Below the pieces are notes generated by a model. It searched no databases, was not told the DNA's origin, and saw nothing but the letters and a program-made list of their open reading frames with translations. From Rhodobacterales bacterium HKCCA1288 (GTDB taxonomy: Bacteria > Pseudomonadota > Alphaproteobacteria > Rhodobacterales > Rhodobacteraceae), in the NCBI GenBank assembly GCA_015693905.1, contig CP065161.1, positions 2,463,001 to 2,527,000 on the forward strand: a DNA stretch of 64,000 nucleotides, given 5' to 3'. The translations under genes and the position numbers were made by a program. Positions 1 to 8,086 of the stretch are shown piece by piece. How positions within the stretch are numbered: the stretch's first letter is position 1; each line of letters begins with the position of its first letter.

Positions 1-404
1 TCCCGCCGGTGGCTACCGAGTAGTGTGGCTATCGAGCAACCCAGTGCTTTTCCCTGCCAATCCCAGAGGGCAATATCAATCGGCCCATGCCCCATGTGAT
101 CAAACTGGCGAGCCTCACGCTTGAGGTCGTCGTATATACCCTCACGCTCCTCCGCGTCGCGTCCAATAAGCATTGGTGCCAGCATCTGCATTTGCCCGAA
201 TACTGAGAGTGATGCCCCCCAGTGCACCACGTAGCTTCCAATGCAGCCATCTCCTGTCTCGACTTCAACCGCGTATTTTTTGATTGGCGTGGACGCGCCG
301 GGTCGGTAGTGAAGCCCGCCGATCGAGCTGCCCCCGGCGGACGGTGCCAGATTTGCGGCCTCGAATTCAAATTCAGTGAGGGTGACGCGCGTAATCTTGG
401 TCAT
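1..404 (-). CDS. Mandelate racemase/muconate lactonizing (enolase superfamily) protein, N-terminal part
   Basis: Reading the minus strand from the ATG at 404 gives an open frame of 134 codons that runs off the left edge, so only the N-terminal capping domain is visible. It begins MTKITRVTLTEFEFEA and carries the family signature near residues 110-130 (GHGPIDIALWDWQGKALG, then a LLG turn), which is typical of mandelate racemase/muconate lactonizing enzymes. The catalytic barrel with the metal ligands lies outside the window, so the substrate cannot be inferred. An AGGAAAC ribosome-binding site overlaps the stop of the upstream dehydrogenase (11 nt gap), so it is very likely cotranscribed with dddP and the dehydrogenase. 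Family members abstract a proton alpha to a carboxylate (racemases, dehydratases, cycloisomerases); a sugar-acid or hydroxy-acid dehydratase role would suit the neighbouring hydroxyacid dehydrogenase, but this is inference. Confidence 0.85.
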   Translation of the reverse strand, partial: MTKITRVTLTEFEFEAANLAPSAGGSSIGGLHYRPGASTPIKKYAVEVETGDGCIGSYVVHWGASLSVFGQMQMLAPMLIGRDAEEREGIYDDLKREARQFDHMGHGPIDIALWDWQGKALGCSIATLLGSHRR

Positions 405-415
405 TCCAAAGTTTC

Positions 416-1378
416 CTAATTCAATTGATTGATGAGGGGCAGGCCCTCAGCCAGGCGCGTGATGTTATCCGCGATTGTAGCCTGTCGCCGCGCTATGGTG
501 CCGCTTGTCCATCCCGACATGTGCGGCGTCATAACTATGTTTGGCAGCTCCTCGAAGCGGCGTGTCGCGGGGCGGTGTGGTGTGGAGGTATCCGTCGGAT
601 AACTGTACCAAGTATCTATGATTGCGCCGCCAATTGTCTTGTCCGCGAGGGCGTCATATAGCGCGTCTTCATCTACCACGCCGCCACGACCCACGTTCAG
701 GAAGACGCAGTGGCGCTGCATGGCGGTGAAGGCTGAGCCGTCAATCAATGAGACTGTGGAGGGCGTGAGCGGGAGCGTGTTGACGACAATGTCAACCGCG
801 CTCAGCATATTGTTGAGTTCGTCTAGACCGTAAACGGCGGTATAGCGTTCGCCCGTGACAGGGCTTCGATTGGCAACGTGCACCGCCATGCCAAAGGCTG
901 CCGCCCGCTCCGCGACGGCCTGCCCGATGTGGCCATGGCCAATGATCCCAATGCTCTGAGCACCCAGTTCGGTTCGCAGAGCCGTGGGGCCCGCGCCCGC
1001 CCAAAAATTCCAGGTGCCCGCTCTCAATTGAGCGTCTGCCGTCGCTAGGGGGACGTGACGGGAGAGGAGGGCAGACATTACATATTCTGCAATCGCATTC
1101 TCGTGGCCAAAGGCGTTACACACTCTGCAGGTGGCCGGAAGAGCGTCAAATGCCACCTGGTCGTACCCTGCTGCGGGTAGCTGGAATAGTTGCGCATTTC
1201 GAGCTGTGACGGGGGACTTGAAGTGGACACCCACTACAACGTCTGCTGCGTTAAGTGCATCCTGAGCAATTTGATCAACCGCGTCCGGTACGCTGGTGAT
1301 CTCATGGGGGGTCGCTAACAGGTCAGACAATCCCGGTAGAAAGGTTGTGGCATTTGCACCGTAGAAGACAATTTTCAT
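416..1378 (-). CDS. D-2-hydroxyacid dehydrogenase family protein
   Basis: A 320-residue NAD(P)-dependent D-isomer-specific 2-hydroxyacid dehydrogenase, normal length for the family. The Rossmann motif is at residues 147-152 (GHGHIG). The catalytic Arg sits in NVGRGG (R231) and the catalytic His in TPHMSG (H286). The usual Glu-bearing DVFxxEP segment is replaced by DTWYSYP around residues 255-261, a variant that makes the acid partner uncertain. The family interconverts 2-oxo and D-2-hydroxy acids in the cytoplasm. It sits between dddP (31 nt upstream) and the enolase-superfamily gene (11 nt downstream), all on the minus strand, so a shared catabolic operon is likely. The exact substrate is unknown. 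The family call is firm. Confidence 0.88.
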   Translation of the reverse strand: MKIVFYGANATTFLPGLSDLLATPHEITSVPDAVDQIAQDALNAADVVVGVHFKSPVTARNAQLFQLPAAGYDQVAFDALPATCRVCNAFGHENAIAEYVMSALLSRHVPLATADAQLRAGTWNFWAGAGPTALRTELGAQSIGIIGHGHIGQAVAERAAAFGMAVHVANRSPVTGERYTAVYGLDELNNMLSAVDIVVNTLPLTPSTVSLIDGSAFTAMQRHCVFLNVGRGGVVDEDALYDALADKTIGGAIIDTWYSYPTDTSTPHRPATRRFEELPNIVMTPHMSGWTSGTIARRQATIADNITRLAEGLPLINQLN

Positions 1379-1409
1379 GGCCTCAATGTCTCGTCAGATT
1401 GCTGCGTGT

Positions 1410-2750
1410 TCACTCACCCATAAGATATTGATCAAACGGATAGGTCGAGAGATTTTCGTATCCGCACTCAGTGATGACGACCTGGTCCTCCAACTTGATC
1501 GAGAAATCCTGTCCCACTTCACTCACCAGTACCTCCACGCAGAGCGTCATGCCGGGCTGCAGAATGTAGTCGAATGCCCCGGCGACCTCCTGGTCGGGGT
1601 AAGCCACCAACGGCCACTCGTCGCACAGTCCGACGCCGTGCATCAGGCACCCATATTTTTGCGCTTGGTATTTGTCTGCGAGGCGGTGCGACTTCGCCAC
1701 GAGCTCTGGGATGCTGATGCCGGGCCGCAGTAAGCTCATGTTAGTTATCATGTGCTCGTGGGCGTGCCGCATTGCCTCCACCATGTCGGGGCGAGGGCGC
1801 TGATCGCCCACCCACCAAGTCCGGCTCATGTCAGTGCATATGCCATAGCTTCCGATGAGGTCAGTGTCGAAGGCTATGATTTCATTGTTTTGCACAATCC
1901 GTCCCCCGCACTCCTGAAACCATGGATTGGTGCGCGGGCCCGAGGTGAGGAGGCGTGTCTCGATCCACTCACCCCCTCGGCGAATGTTTTCCGCGTGCAG
2001 CACCGCCCATATGTCGTCTTCTGAAACTCCGCCGCGTGGCACCTCGATCCGGGCAAAGTCCTCCATCTTCTGCATGGCGGTCTCGCAGGCGTGGACCGAG
2101 CAGCGCATGGCCCGTATCTCGTCGGGCCCCTTAATTGAGCGGGCCTTCTCGGTCAATTCCTCGCCCTCCATGATCTCCAGACCCTGCACCTCGAGCGCGC
2201 GGAGCCCGTGGATCATGATTTTGTCAACGGCGAGGCGGTGATTTTGGCCGGCGTGCTCCTCAAGGAGGATCCTCACCTCATTGGAGAATTGATCCGCGGC
2301 CACGTCAATTTTATCGCCGCGATCAAAATAGAAGAGATCAGCCCCGGACCGGACCTCGCGCACTAGGGGATTGAACTGTGACAGGAATGGCGCGTTCTTA
2401 TAGTCCCACATGACCATATACCCGTCCGCACAGAGCAGGACTGCGCGGAATGGGTTGTGGGTGTTCCACAGCTGCATGTTGGTGCTGTCAGTCGCATAGC
2501 GAATATTGAGGGGGTCAAAGAGCAAGAGGCCGGCGTAGCCGCGCGCCTGAATAGCCTGCGTCAGGCGAGCCCAACGAAACCGTCGCATCTCCTGCAAATC
2601 AGGCAGGACGAGACCCGCATCGGCCCACTCTGCATAGGCAAGCTGGGTAGGCCCAATTTCAATTCGATCTTGGTCATTGGGGGTATTGTCGCCGGTGACG
2701 GCACCGCGACTGGGGTCAATCTTGCGACTGTCTCGAAAGTGATTGTTCAT
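1410..2750 (-). CDS. dddP: DMSP lyase DddP (M24 peptidase-fold)
   Basis: A 446-residue M24 (creatinase/aminopeptidase fold) protein that I recognise as DddP, which cleaves dimethylsulfoniopropionate to DMS and acrylate. The N-terminal stretch (RDSRKIDPSRG, then EIGPTQLAY) is characteristic of DddP rather than of prolidases. Counting from the chosen start, the metal ligands and catalytic residues described for DddP fall at the same numbers: D295, D297 (FDTD), D307, H371 (MHGVG), E406 and E421, with the proposed catalytic Asp at D377 (LCDEW). The start was set at 2750 because GAGGAG lies just upstream; a longer frame begins at 2789. It is the first gene of a minus-strand trio with a D-2-hydroxyacid dehydrogenase and an enolase-superfamily protein. 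A recombinase and an IS lie within 4 kb, suggesting horizontal acquisition. Confidence 0.9.
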   Translation of the reverse strand: MNNHFRDSRKIDPSRGAVTGDNTPNDQDRIEIGPTQLAYAEWADAGLVLPDLQEMRRFRWARLTQAIQARGYAGLLLFDPLNIRYATDSTNMQLWNTHNPFRAVLLCADGYMVMWDYKNAPFLSQFNPLVREVRSGADLFYFDRGDKIDVAADQFSNEVRILLEEHAGQNHRLAVDKIMIHGLRALEVQGLEIMEGEELTEKARSIKGPDEIRAMRCSVHACETAMQKMEDFARIEVPRGGVSEDDIWAVLHAENIRRGGEWIETRLLTSGPRTNPWFQECGGRIVQNNEIIAFDTDLIGSYGICTDMSRTWWVGDQRPRPDMVEAMRHAHEHMITNMSLLRPGISIPELVAKSHRLADKYQAQKYGCLMHGVGLCDEWPLVAYPDQEVAGAFDYILQPGMTLCVEVLVSEVGQDFSIKLEDQVVITECGYENLSTYPFDQYLMGE

Positions 2751-3016
2751 GGCACTCCTCCCACCACCAGCGTGGTGAGAGTTTGTCAATTGAACGCGCC
2801 GATTTGCGACGGCGGCACCGGCATAGATGCCGCTTTTGTTGTCTGAGTGCGCGCTGCGCAGTGTGACTGGGTACTAGCCATCGCCTGATCGAAGGCTTCT
2901 CATTTGACGGGCTTCGGCAGTTCTATTACTACCCCTTGTAGGAACTCCAGAGCATCATGGTGCGCTCAACGTCACGCGGCCCCTCTCGCCAAAAGGCAGC
3001 CGTGACCACCAATTTC

Positions 3017-4033
3017 TTAGGGATCTCGCTGAATTGCGTGCTCAATGCGCCTGCCCAAATTCATTGCAATTTGCGTGCCAAATGCCACGCAATACTTATG
3101 ATTGTCGGCCACGACTGCCGGGAGGTTTGTCGTATCGCTCAGCGCCTTGTCGATCCCTGTGAGGCCCGCTCCACCGCCCGTGAGAACGAGCCCATGCTCC
3201 TGAATGTCCCCCGCCAGGTCAGGTGGCGTCTGCTCCAGGAGTAGCATCACTGCCTCGCAGATACTGTTTACCAATGGCCGCAGTGCCTCGGCCATGTCTG
3301 CCTGCGTGACCTCGATCTCTTCCGGGAGGCCGCTGACGCCGTGGCGGCCGCGCACTTTTGTCTTCCTCCCCACGCCGTCACTGGGGGGTGTGGCGGTCCC
3401 GATCTCGAACTTCAGCATTTCACACGTGGCCAGGCCGACGTTGAGGTTATATTTCTTTTTCAGGAATGCCGCTATCGCCGCGTCGAAGTGATCGCCGCCA
3501 ACTCGGATGGATTGCGCCACGACAATGCCGCCGAGAGACAGCACCGCGACCTCGGTCGTGCCGCCGCCAATGTCTACGATCATGGAGCCCGTCGGCTCTA
3601 GGACGGGCATTCCGGCGCCCAGTGCGGCCGCCATCGGCTCCTCAACGAGGCCAACACGGCGGCCACCAGCAGCCTCAATGGATGCCTTGATCGCGCGCTT
3701 CTCCACTGGGGTGGCGCCGTATGGCACGCACACGAACACGATCGGCTTCCTGAAGGCAAAATTATTCAGGACTTTTTTGAAGAAGGCAGAAATCATGTCC
3801 TGGGCCGCGTCAAAATCCGCAATCACGCCATCGGACAGGGGGCGGATGGCCAATATACTCTCCGGTGTCTTGCCCAGCATGAGTTTGGCGTCATCCCCAA
3901 CCGCTAGGAGGCGTTTCTGACCGTTTTTCATCTGGTAGGCGATCACCGAGGGCTCATCTAAGACGACGCCATTCTTGTTGTCGACGATGACGATGTTGGC
4001 AGTGCCGAGGTCAATGCTAATCTCATAAGCCAA
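3017..4033 (-). CDS. MreB-like bacterial actin (orphan)
   Basis: A 338-residue actin-fold protein close to MreB in length. It shows the phosphate-1 loop (IDLGTAN, residues 7-13), the phosphate-2 loop (DIGGGTTEV, about residues 153-161) and the adenosine-binding GLVLTGGGAG near the C-terminus. MreB polymerises on the inner membrane to guide wall synthesis. This copy lacks mreC, mreD, pbp2 or rodA neighbours and begins MAYEIS without the long amphipathic leader common in proteobacterial MreB. The start is TTG at 4033, chosen because GTGAGGAC is correctly spaced upstream. An IS630-family element ends about 100 bp upstream and may have cut off or supplied its promoter. It could be a second MreB paralogue or a mobile-element actin (plasmid segregation or ParM-like role), but sequence motifs favour the MreB branch. 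Confidence 0.85.
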   Translation of the reverse strand: MAYEISIDLGTANIVIVDNKNGVVLDEPSVIAYQMKNGQKRLLAVGDDAKLMLGKTPESILAIRPLSDGVIADFDAAQDMISAFFKKVLNNFAFRKPIVFVCVPYGATPVEKRAIKASIEAAGGRRVGLVEEPMAAALGAGMPVLEPTGSMIVDIGGGTTEVAVLSLGGIVVAQSIRVGGDHFDAAIAAFLKKKYNLNVGLATCEMLKFEIGTATPPSDGVGRKTKVRGRHGVSGLPEEIEVTQADMAEALRPLVNSICEAVMLLLEQTPPDLAGDIQEHGLVLTGGGAGLTGIDKALSDTTNLPAVVADNHKYCVAFGTQIAMNLGRRIEHAIQRDP

Positions 4034-4131
4034 GAATTTGTCCTCACTATTAAATTTCTGGCCTTTTGATCACGCAGGCTAGTGGCCAACTGCGGTGGCT
4101 CTGGAACAACGAGGCACTCCAGTCTTCTCTT

Positions 4132-5275
4132 TATACCGCGCTTACTCCAAAACCCGAAAATCCTCGTGAGTGACGACCCTGAAGCTATCTGACACCTGAT
4201 CACGGAATGTTTTCCACTCTTTGGGCAGGGTCTCTCGAAAGAACCTCAGGATCGCATCTGCGAACTTCTTTTGTGTGGGGTAGTAGCGATTGTGAGTGAC
4301 GTATTGGTGCATGACCGCCCATAATCGTTCTATCGGATTTAGGTGCGGGCAATAAGGCGGTAGCTGGATCAGTCGTATGCGGCAGTCTGGTCGTTTGAGG
4401 AATTCGCGCACGTCCGGGCCCTTATGGTAAGCCGCATTATCCCAGATGACATAGATGATCCGCGAGAGAGGATTGCGTTCCTCAATCTTGGCCAGAAGCT
4501 GGGCGGCACTGACCCCGTCTACGGTGGTTGGTTCGACAAAGGGCGCATCAAAATTCTCAAGGTTGAGCGCGCCATGGATATTAACCCGCCCGCGTCCCGC
4601 GGTGGTTGTCACGGTGGGCTTTGATCCTGCCTTGACCCAGCCAAACGCAGGCTTTGTCTGATATTCGGGATGCACCGCATCGGCGAAATACACGGCTTCA
4701 TCGGCGCCCAACCCGTTCAGCAGCTGCTCGTATAGCGCAATGAATTCGGCTTGTTTCTCTTCAGATGCAACGCGTGGCAGCCCTTTCGGCTTCCGGTATT
4801 CATAGCCCAGCCGCGACAGAAGCTTGATGCAGCCCGAGTGGGAATAGTCCACGCCATATTGTGCCGCGATGTACGCCCTGATCTCGACAGTCGATCGACA
4901 GAAGCGGTCGTCCAGCCAGGTGCAAAGCTCCGTCTCTTGAGCTGTCGTCATGCGGGACTGACCACCCTTCCAGCCGTCGGTCGAAAGCGCGTCCCAGCCG
5001 CCCTCTCGGTAGGTCTTGTACCAGCCCCGAATGGTATCATCGTCCAGATACAGAAACTCCGCGATAGCCTGACAGGACTTACCGTCATCAAGGAGCAGGA
5101 TTGCATTGGCGCGCCGTGCAACGCCGTGATCTTCGCGCTGGCTACGCACGCAAACCTCAAGTTCACGCCGTTCTGAAGAGGAGAGAAAACCGGGACGGAT
5201 CATGCGCATATCTGAATCGTTGCCCACTCGAACGTCAACCCTTCAAATCTCGGTTCTTCAATGACTCCCAGTATA
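4132..5275. mobile_element. IS630-family insertion sequence
   Basis: The boundaries are inferred from imperfect terminal inverted repeats flanking the transposase. Reading inward, the left end begins TATACCGCGC at 4132 and the right end (complement) begins TATACTGGGA at 5275; about 18 of the first 32 positions match by eye. Both ends start with TA, consistent with IS630/Tc1-type insertion at TA dinucleotides. The roughly 1.14 kb length fits the family. One full-length transposase frame occupies almost the whole element, ending about 10 bp from the left end. It lies between the recombinase gene and the MreB-like gene. Confidence 0.6.
4142..5227 (-). CDS. IS630-family transposase
   Basis: A 361-residue DDE transposase that cuts and pastes its own IS. 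An N-terminal helix-turn-helix region (about residues 15-90, with SCQAIAEFLYLDDDTIRGWY) resembles the IS630/homeodomain-like DNA-binding part. The catalytic triad is visible: D183 in YFADAVHPEY, D263 in IYVIWDNAAYHK and E300 in CPHLNPIERLW. The frame is uninterrupted, so the enzyme may be active. The listed start is GTG at 5227; an ATG six codons in (5209) is an alternative. No overlapping second frame or programmed frameshift is needed. Confidence 0.92.
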   Translation of the reverse strand: MGNDSDMRMIRPGFLSSSERRELEVCVRSQREDHGVARRANAILLLDDGKSCQAIAEFLYLDDDTIRGWYKTYREGGWDALSTDGWKGGQSRMTTAQETELCTWLDDRFCRSTVEIRAYIAAQYGVDYSHSGCIKLLSRLGYEYRKPKGLPRVASEEKQAEFIALYEQLLNGLGADEAVYFADAVHPEYQTKPAFGWVKAGSKPTVTTTAGRGRVNIHGALNLENFDAPFVEPTTVDGVSAAQLLAKIEERNPLSRIIYVIWDNAAYHKGPDVREFLKRPDCRIRLIQLPPYCPHLNPIERLWAVMHQYVTHNRYYPTQKKFADAILRFFRETLPKEWKTFRDQVSDSFRVVTHEDFRVLE

Positions 5276-5338
5276 TCCATGATTTTACAAAAATATTAAT
5301 TGCAATCAATCAATGTTTTTTCTGGGCTATGACTGTGC

Positions 5339-6247
5339 CTAAGCACTTTCCCAGACGTTGTGCTCCGCCTTCTCTAGGTATCGCGCCAAAATTGTGGGTG
5401 TGCGCCAGCCGCCCGCACGCATTATGGCGACGCTGTCGTGTCCTCTCCGGAGTAATTCCTGCGCGGCGCCGACCCGGAGTGAGTGCGCGCTAAAGTCACT
5501 CACGACCCAGGGGTCGTACCCAGCCGCGCGCGCGCTCGACTTGATGATGTTTTTCACGGTGGAGCCAGATAGCGGCCGATTGATAGCCACGCCGCGGTAG
5601 ATCGAGCAGAAGAGGGGAGCTATCTCGCCGCCGCGGCACTCCAGCCAGGCGCCCAAGAGACTGGCAGAGCGCGGCGACGTGAATGCAATGCGGCCTAGAC
5701 CAGATTGATCCGTCTTGGATCGGCGCAGGATTACCTCCAGCGTGCCGTCCCGGCGCCAAATCACATCCTCGCTGCGCAGCGCGGTAATTTCTGACCGGCG
5801 CGCCAACAAGTCATAGCCGAGCGAGAGAAGGGCCCGATTGCGGAGCCCCCAGGGCGTGTCGGGCTGCACGTGTAGGAGTTTGTGTAGTGCGTCGAGACTG
5901 AGACCCCGAGCCTGCTTGGGCCGCGTCGGCCGCGCCCGAGCGATCCGGCGCAGGCACAATCCGACTTCTGGACTATTGGTGGGGTCAGACACTCCCGCCA
6001 GCGTGAAGACACGGCGGGCGCTGTAGACGCGCCGCACGACAGTGCCATGACACATGCCACGCTCCGCCTCATGCTCCAAGAAGTCACACACGCTCTCGGG
6101 TGACAGGGCATCCCAATTGAGGCCATGTCTCACGCACCAGTCGACTAGCGCGCGCATGTCGGTATAGTACGACTTAATCGTGGCGGGCGCGTATGCACCG
6201 TTTAGGCGTGTGATAAAATTCTGCCAATTATTTGATTGGATACCCAT
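5339..6247 (-). CDS. Tyrosine recombinase / site-specific integrase
   Basis: A 302-residue phage-type integrase, the size of compact XerC/D-like enzymes. The N-terminal SAM-like core-binding domain occupies about residues 8-90 and the catalytic domain about 115-300. Catalytic residues are visible: R150 (LLARRSEI), a Lys in RRSKTD, H255 and R258 (AHSLRVG), W281 (GGWRTP) and nucleophile Y290 (LARYLEKAEHN). It would integrate or excise a circular element at an attachment site. Its start region overlaps or abuts the divergent XRE gene, an arrangement typical of integrative elements, plasmids and phages. No direct-repeat attachment sites could be identified in the window because the other end lies outside. 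It is not the housekeeping XerC/D judging from its mobile context. Confidence 0.88.
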   Translation of the reverse strand: MGIQSNNWQNFITRLNGAYAPATIKSYYTDMRALVDWCVRHGLNWDALSPESVCDFLEHEAERGMCHGTVVRRVYSARRVFTLAGVSDPTNSPEVGLCLRRIARARPTRPKQARGLSLDALHKLLHVQPDTPWGLRNRALLSLGYDLLARRSEITALRSEDVIWRRDGTLEVILRRSKTDQSGLGRIAFTSPRSASLLGAWLECRGGEIAPLFCSIYRGVAINRPLSGSTVKNIIKSSARAAGYDPWVVSDFSAHSLRVGAAQELLRRGHDSVAIMRAGGWRTPTILARYLEKAEHNVWESA

Positions 6248-6277
6248 GAAACATATTTTGAACTAAATTGGTCCAAA

Positions 6278-6535
6278 ATGCAAGAGCAACATGAAATTTG
6301 TGCAAGCCAAATAGTTCTGGCACGTGCAGCCCTTGGATTATCAATTAGGGGGCTGTCTGTGAGCACCGGAATTAGTATGTCGTCACTGAAAAGATATGAG
6401 CTAGCCGCTAAGGTTCCCACTGCTACCAAAGGGCATCTTCAACTACTAAAGTCATTCTTCGAGGCCCGCGGAATTGAGTTCGTGGGCGCGCCCGACGACG
6501 GCCCCGGGATCCGCATCTGGCGCCGCCCCGACTGA
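6278..6535 (+). CDS. XRE-type helix-turn-helix regulator
   Basis: A small regulator of 85 residues from the ATG at 6278, or 99 residues from an ATG at 6236 that would overlap the divergent integrase by 12 nt. The core (LARAALGLSIRGLSVSTGISMSSLK is spread over about residues 13-37) is a Cro/C1-type HTH. The following FFEARGIEFVG and GPGIRIWRR segments match the common alphaproteobacterial XRE proteins that end with a GVEF/GGPGVRLR beta unit. The shorter start is preferred because it fits that family and avoids the overlap, though no clear ribosome-binding site is seen for either. Divergence from the integrase suggests that it controls excision or integration. Confidence 0.72.
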   Translation: MQEQHEICASQIVLARAALGLSIRGLSVSTGISMSSLKRYELAAKVPTATKGHLQLLKSFFEARGIEFVGAPDDGPGIRIWRRPD

Positions 6536-6661
6536 GACTGCCCCTGCCTCCACGCGTCGCACTCAAACGAATTGCGCACGCCTCAGTCGCCCAAACAAGC
6601 ACAAAACACACGCCGGCGCGCTCAAAATATAAGTGACTGAAATAATTGAAAGAAAAGCGTT

Positions 6662-6675
6662 CCACGCGCGCGTGG
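6662..6675. repeat. 14-bp perfect palindrome in intergenic DNA
   Basis: CCACGCGCGCGTGG is a perfect palindrome in the roughly 195 bp between the XRE gene and the aminotransferase gene. It lies in the AT-rich stretch where the accessory region gives way to core genes. It could be a regulator site or part of a recombination site. It may also be chance in CG-rich sequence. Confidence 0.3.
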
Positions 6676-6731
6676 CTGCGTGCTCAAAAAATTTTCAAGA
6701 GTTCTAAATTCCCGATAAGGCCACAACCCCC

Positions 6732-7988
6732 TCACACCCCCTCCACAATCTCGCGCATGGCGGTGAGGAATTGTGCGACTTCGGTTTCGGTGTTGTAGTG
6801 GCACATTGAGACGCGCACGGCGGCGTCTAGGCCCAAGGGGGAGAGCACGTTGCCTGAATAATGATCCGCCTTGCGGGTATGGGTGCGGATGCCGCGTTCG
6901 CGCAGTTTGGTCACAATATCAGGCGCGGCTTGGCCCTTGACGGTCAGGCAAACCAGACCCTCGCGGGCGGGGTTCTCGAGGCCGCCGATGATGTCGACTT
7001 CCGCCATATCCTTGAGGCCTTTGATATTGCCAATGCCGTTGATCATGGCATCGGTGAGGTGTTTTTCATGGGCGTGGATCGCCTCGCCTGCCGCGACAAT
7101 CCGCGCGCGGGGATCGGTCTGATCTGAAACTTCACCGCCGAGCCAGACAAAATAATCCACCACATCGGAAAAGGTCACATAGGCGCCCGTATCGCGGGTG
7201 CCGAATTCCCACGGGTTTCCGGGTGCATCAATCAGATGTTCGTGCTTGATCGCATGCAGCCTGTCGCTGACCCAAGCCACGCCATAGCCATGACGCGAGA
7301 AGACCTTATAGGGCGAGATGACATAGCCATCGACATCATAGCTCTCGATATCAAGCCTGCCATGCGCGGCGTGCTGGATGCCATCAACGATAATAATGCA
7401 ATCAGGCGCGATTTTGCGGATTTCGGCGGCAATGGCGCCCACATCCACCCCCATGCCCGTGACGGGCGAGGTGTGCAGGATGGTGGCCACGCGGGTATCT
7501 GGGGTGATTTCGGGGCGATAGGCCTCGGGGCCGACTGTGCCCGTGGTGTCATCATGCGCGACAAGAATATGGGGTTTGCCCGCCACTTCGGCCCAATGGG
7601 CGGCGGCACTCCGCGAGGCGGGATGCTCCAACGTGCTGCCCAAAACGCGGCCTGTGCCGGTGCCCACAATCGCGGTTCGGATCAAGCGAAACAGCAATTC
7701 TGTGCCGCTTTCGCCGACGAAAAACTGCCCCTTCGGTGCGTTGAAAAACAACCGCATATCGGCCTTTGCTTTGTCAATCAGCGCCACAAGGGCATGGGCG
7801 GCAGGGTTGTCACGACCTTGATTGTCGGGGATGGCGGCGAATTTGGCCGAGGTCTCGACCACAGAATTCAACGTCAATGCACCGCCTGCATTCTCGAAAA
7901 ACACCCGGGGCCCTTCAAAGGGGCAGGTGTCCACATGGGCGAAGCGACCGCGAATTTCATCCAACAAACCCGATTTTTCACTCAGCAT
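6732..7988 (-). CDS. Aminotransferase class V / cysteine desulfurase-like PLP enzyme
   Basis: A 418-residue fold-type I PLP enzyme of the class V family. Features in order: an N-terminal FFENAGGAL segment, a VGESGTELLFRLIR cofactor-phosphate region, a TLEHPAS segment (His stacking on PLP), an Asp in VDGIQHAAHG, and the PLP-binding Lys in SPYKVFSRHG. The C-terminal small domain includes GIRTHTRKADHYSG. Members act as cysteine desulfurases, selenocysteine lyases, kynureninases or isopenicillin-N-epimerase-like enzymes. The usual mobile-loop Cys of IscS/SufS desulfurases is not evident, and no Fe-S assembly genes are nearby, so the substrate is left open. It is divergent from matB and is the first gene of the core-like region. 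Confidence 0.8.
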   Translation of the reverse strand: MLSEKSGLLDEIRGRFAHVDTCPFEGPRVFFENAGGALTLNSVVETSAKFAAIPDNQGRDNPAAHALVALIDKAKADMRLFFNAPKGQFFVGESGTELLFRLIRTAIVGTGTGRVLGSTLEHPASRSAAAHWAEVAGKPHILVAHDDTTGTVGPEAYRPEITPDTRVATILHTSPVTGMGVDVGAIAAEIRKIAPDCIIIVDGIQHAAHGRLDIESYDVDGYVISPYKVFSRHGYGVAWVSDRLHAIKHEHLIDAPGNPWEFGTRDTGAYVTFSDVVDYFVWLGGEVSDQTDPRARIVAAGEAIHAHEKHLTDAMINGIGNIKGLKDMAEVDIIGGLENPAREGLVCLTVKGQAAPDIVTKLRERGIRTHTRKADHYSGNVLSPLGLDAAVRVSMCHYNTETEVAQFLTAMREIVEGV

Positions 7989-8086
7989 TTGACCATTTCT
8001 TTCTAGACAGTAAGGTTGCGCCTCTTAGGGCAGAGGGCGATAAAACGTCCCAAATCAGCGCGCCCATAGGAGTGAGGAAATCGCAA

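Noticed and set aside
1410-2750. Xaa-Pro aminopeptidase as the product
   Set aside because: The N-terminal signature and residue numbering match DddP better than prolidases or creatinases.
7236-8006. 256-aa plus-strand ORF opposite the aminotransferase
   Set aside because: It is antisense to a clear class V aminotransferase and shows no domain pattern.
7766-8086. Upstream extension of matB
   Set aside because: A good ribosome-binding site precedes the ATG at 8087, and the extension is antisense to the aminotransferase start.
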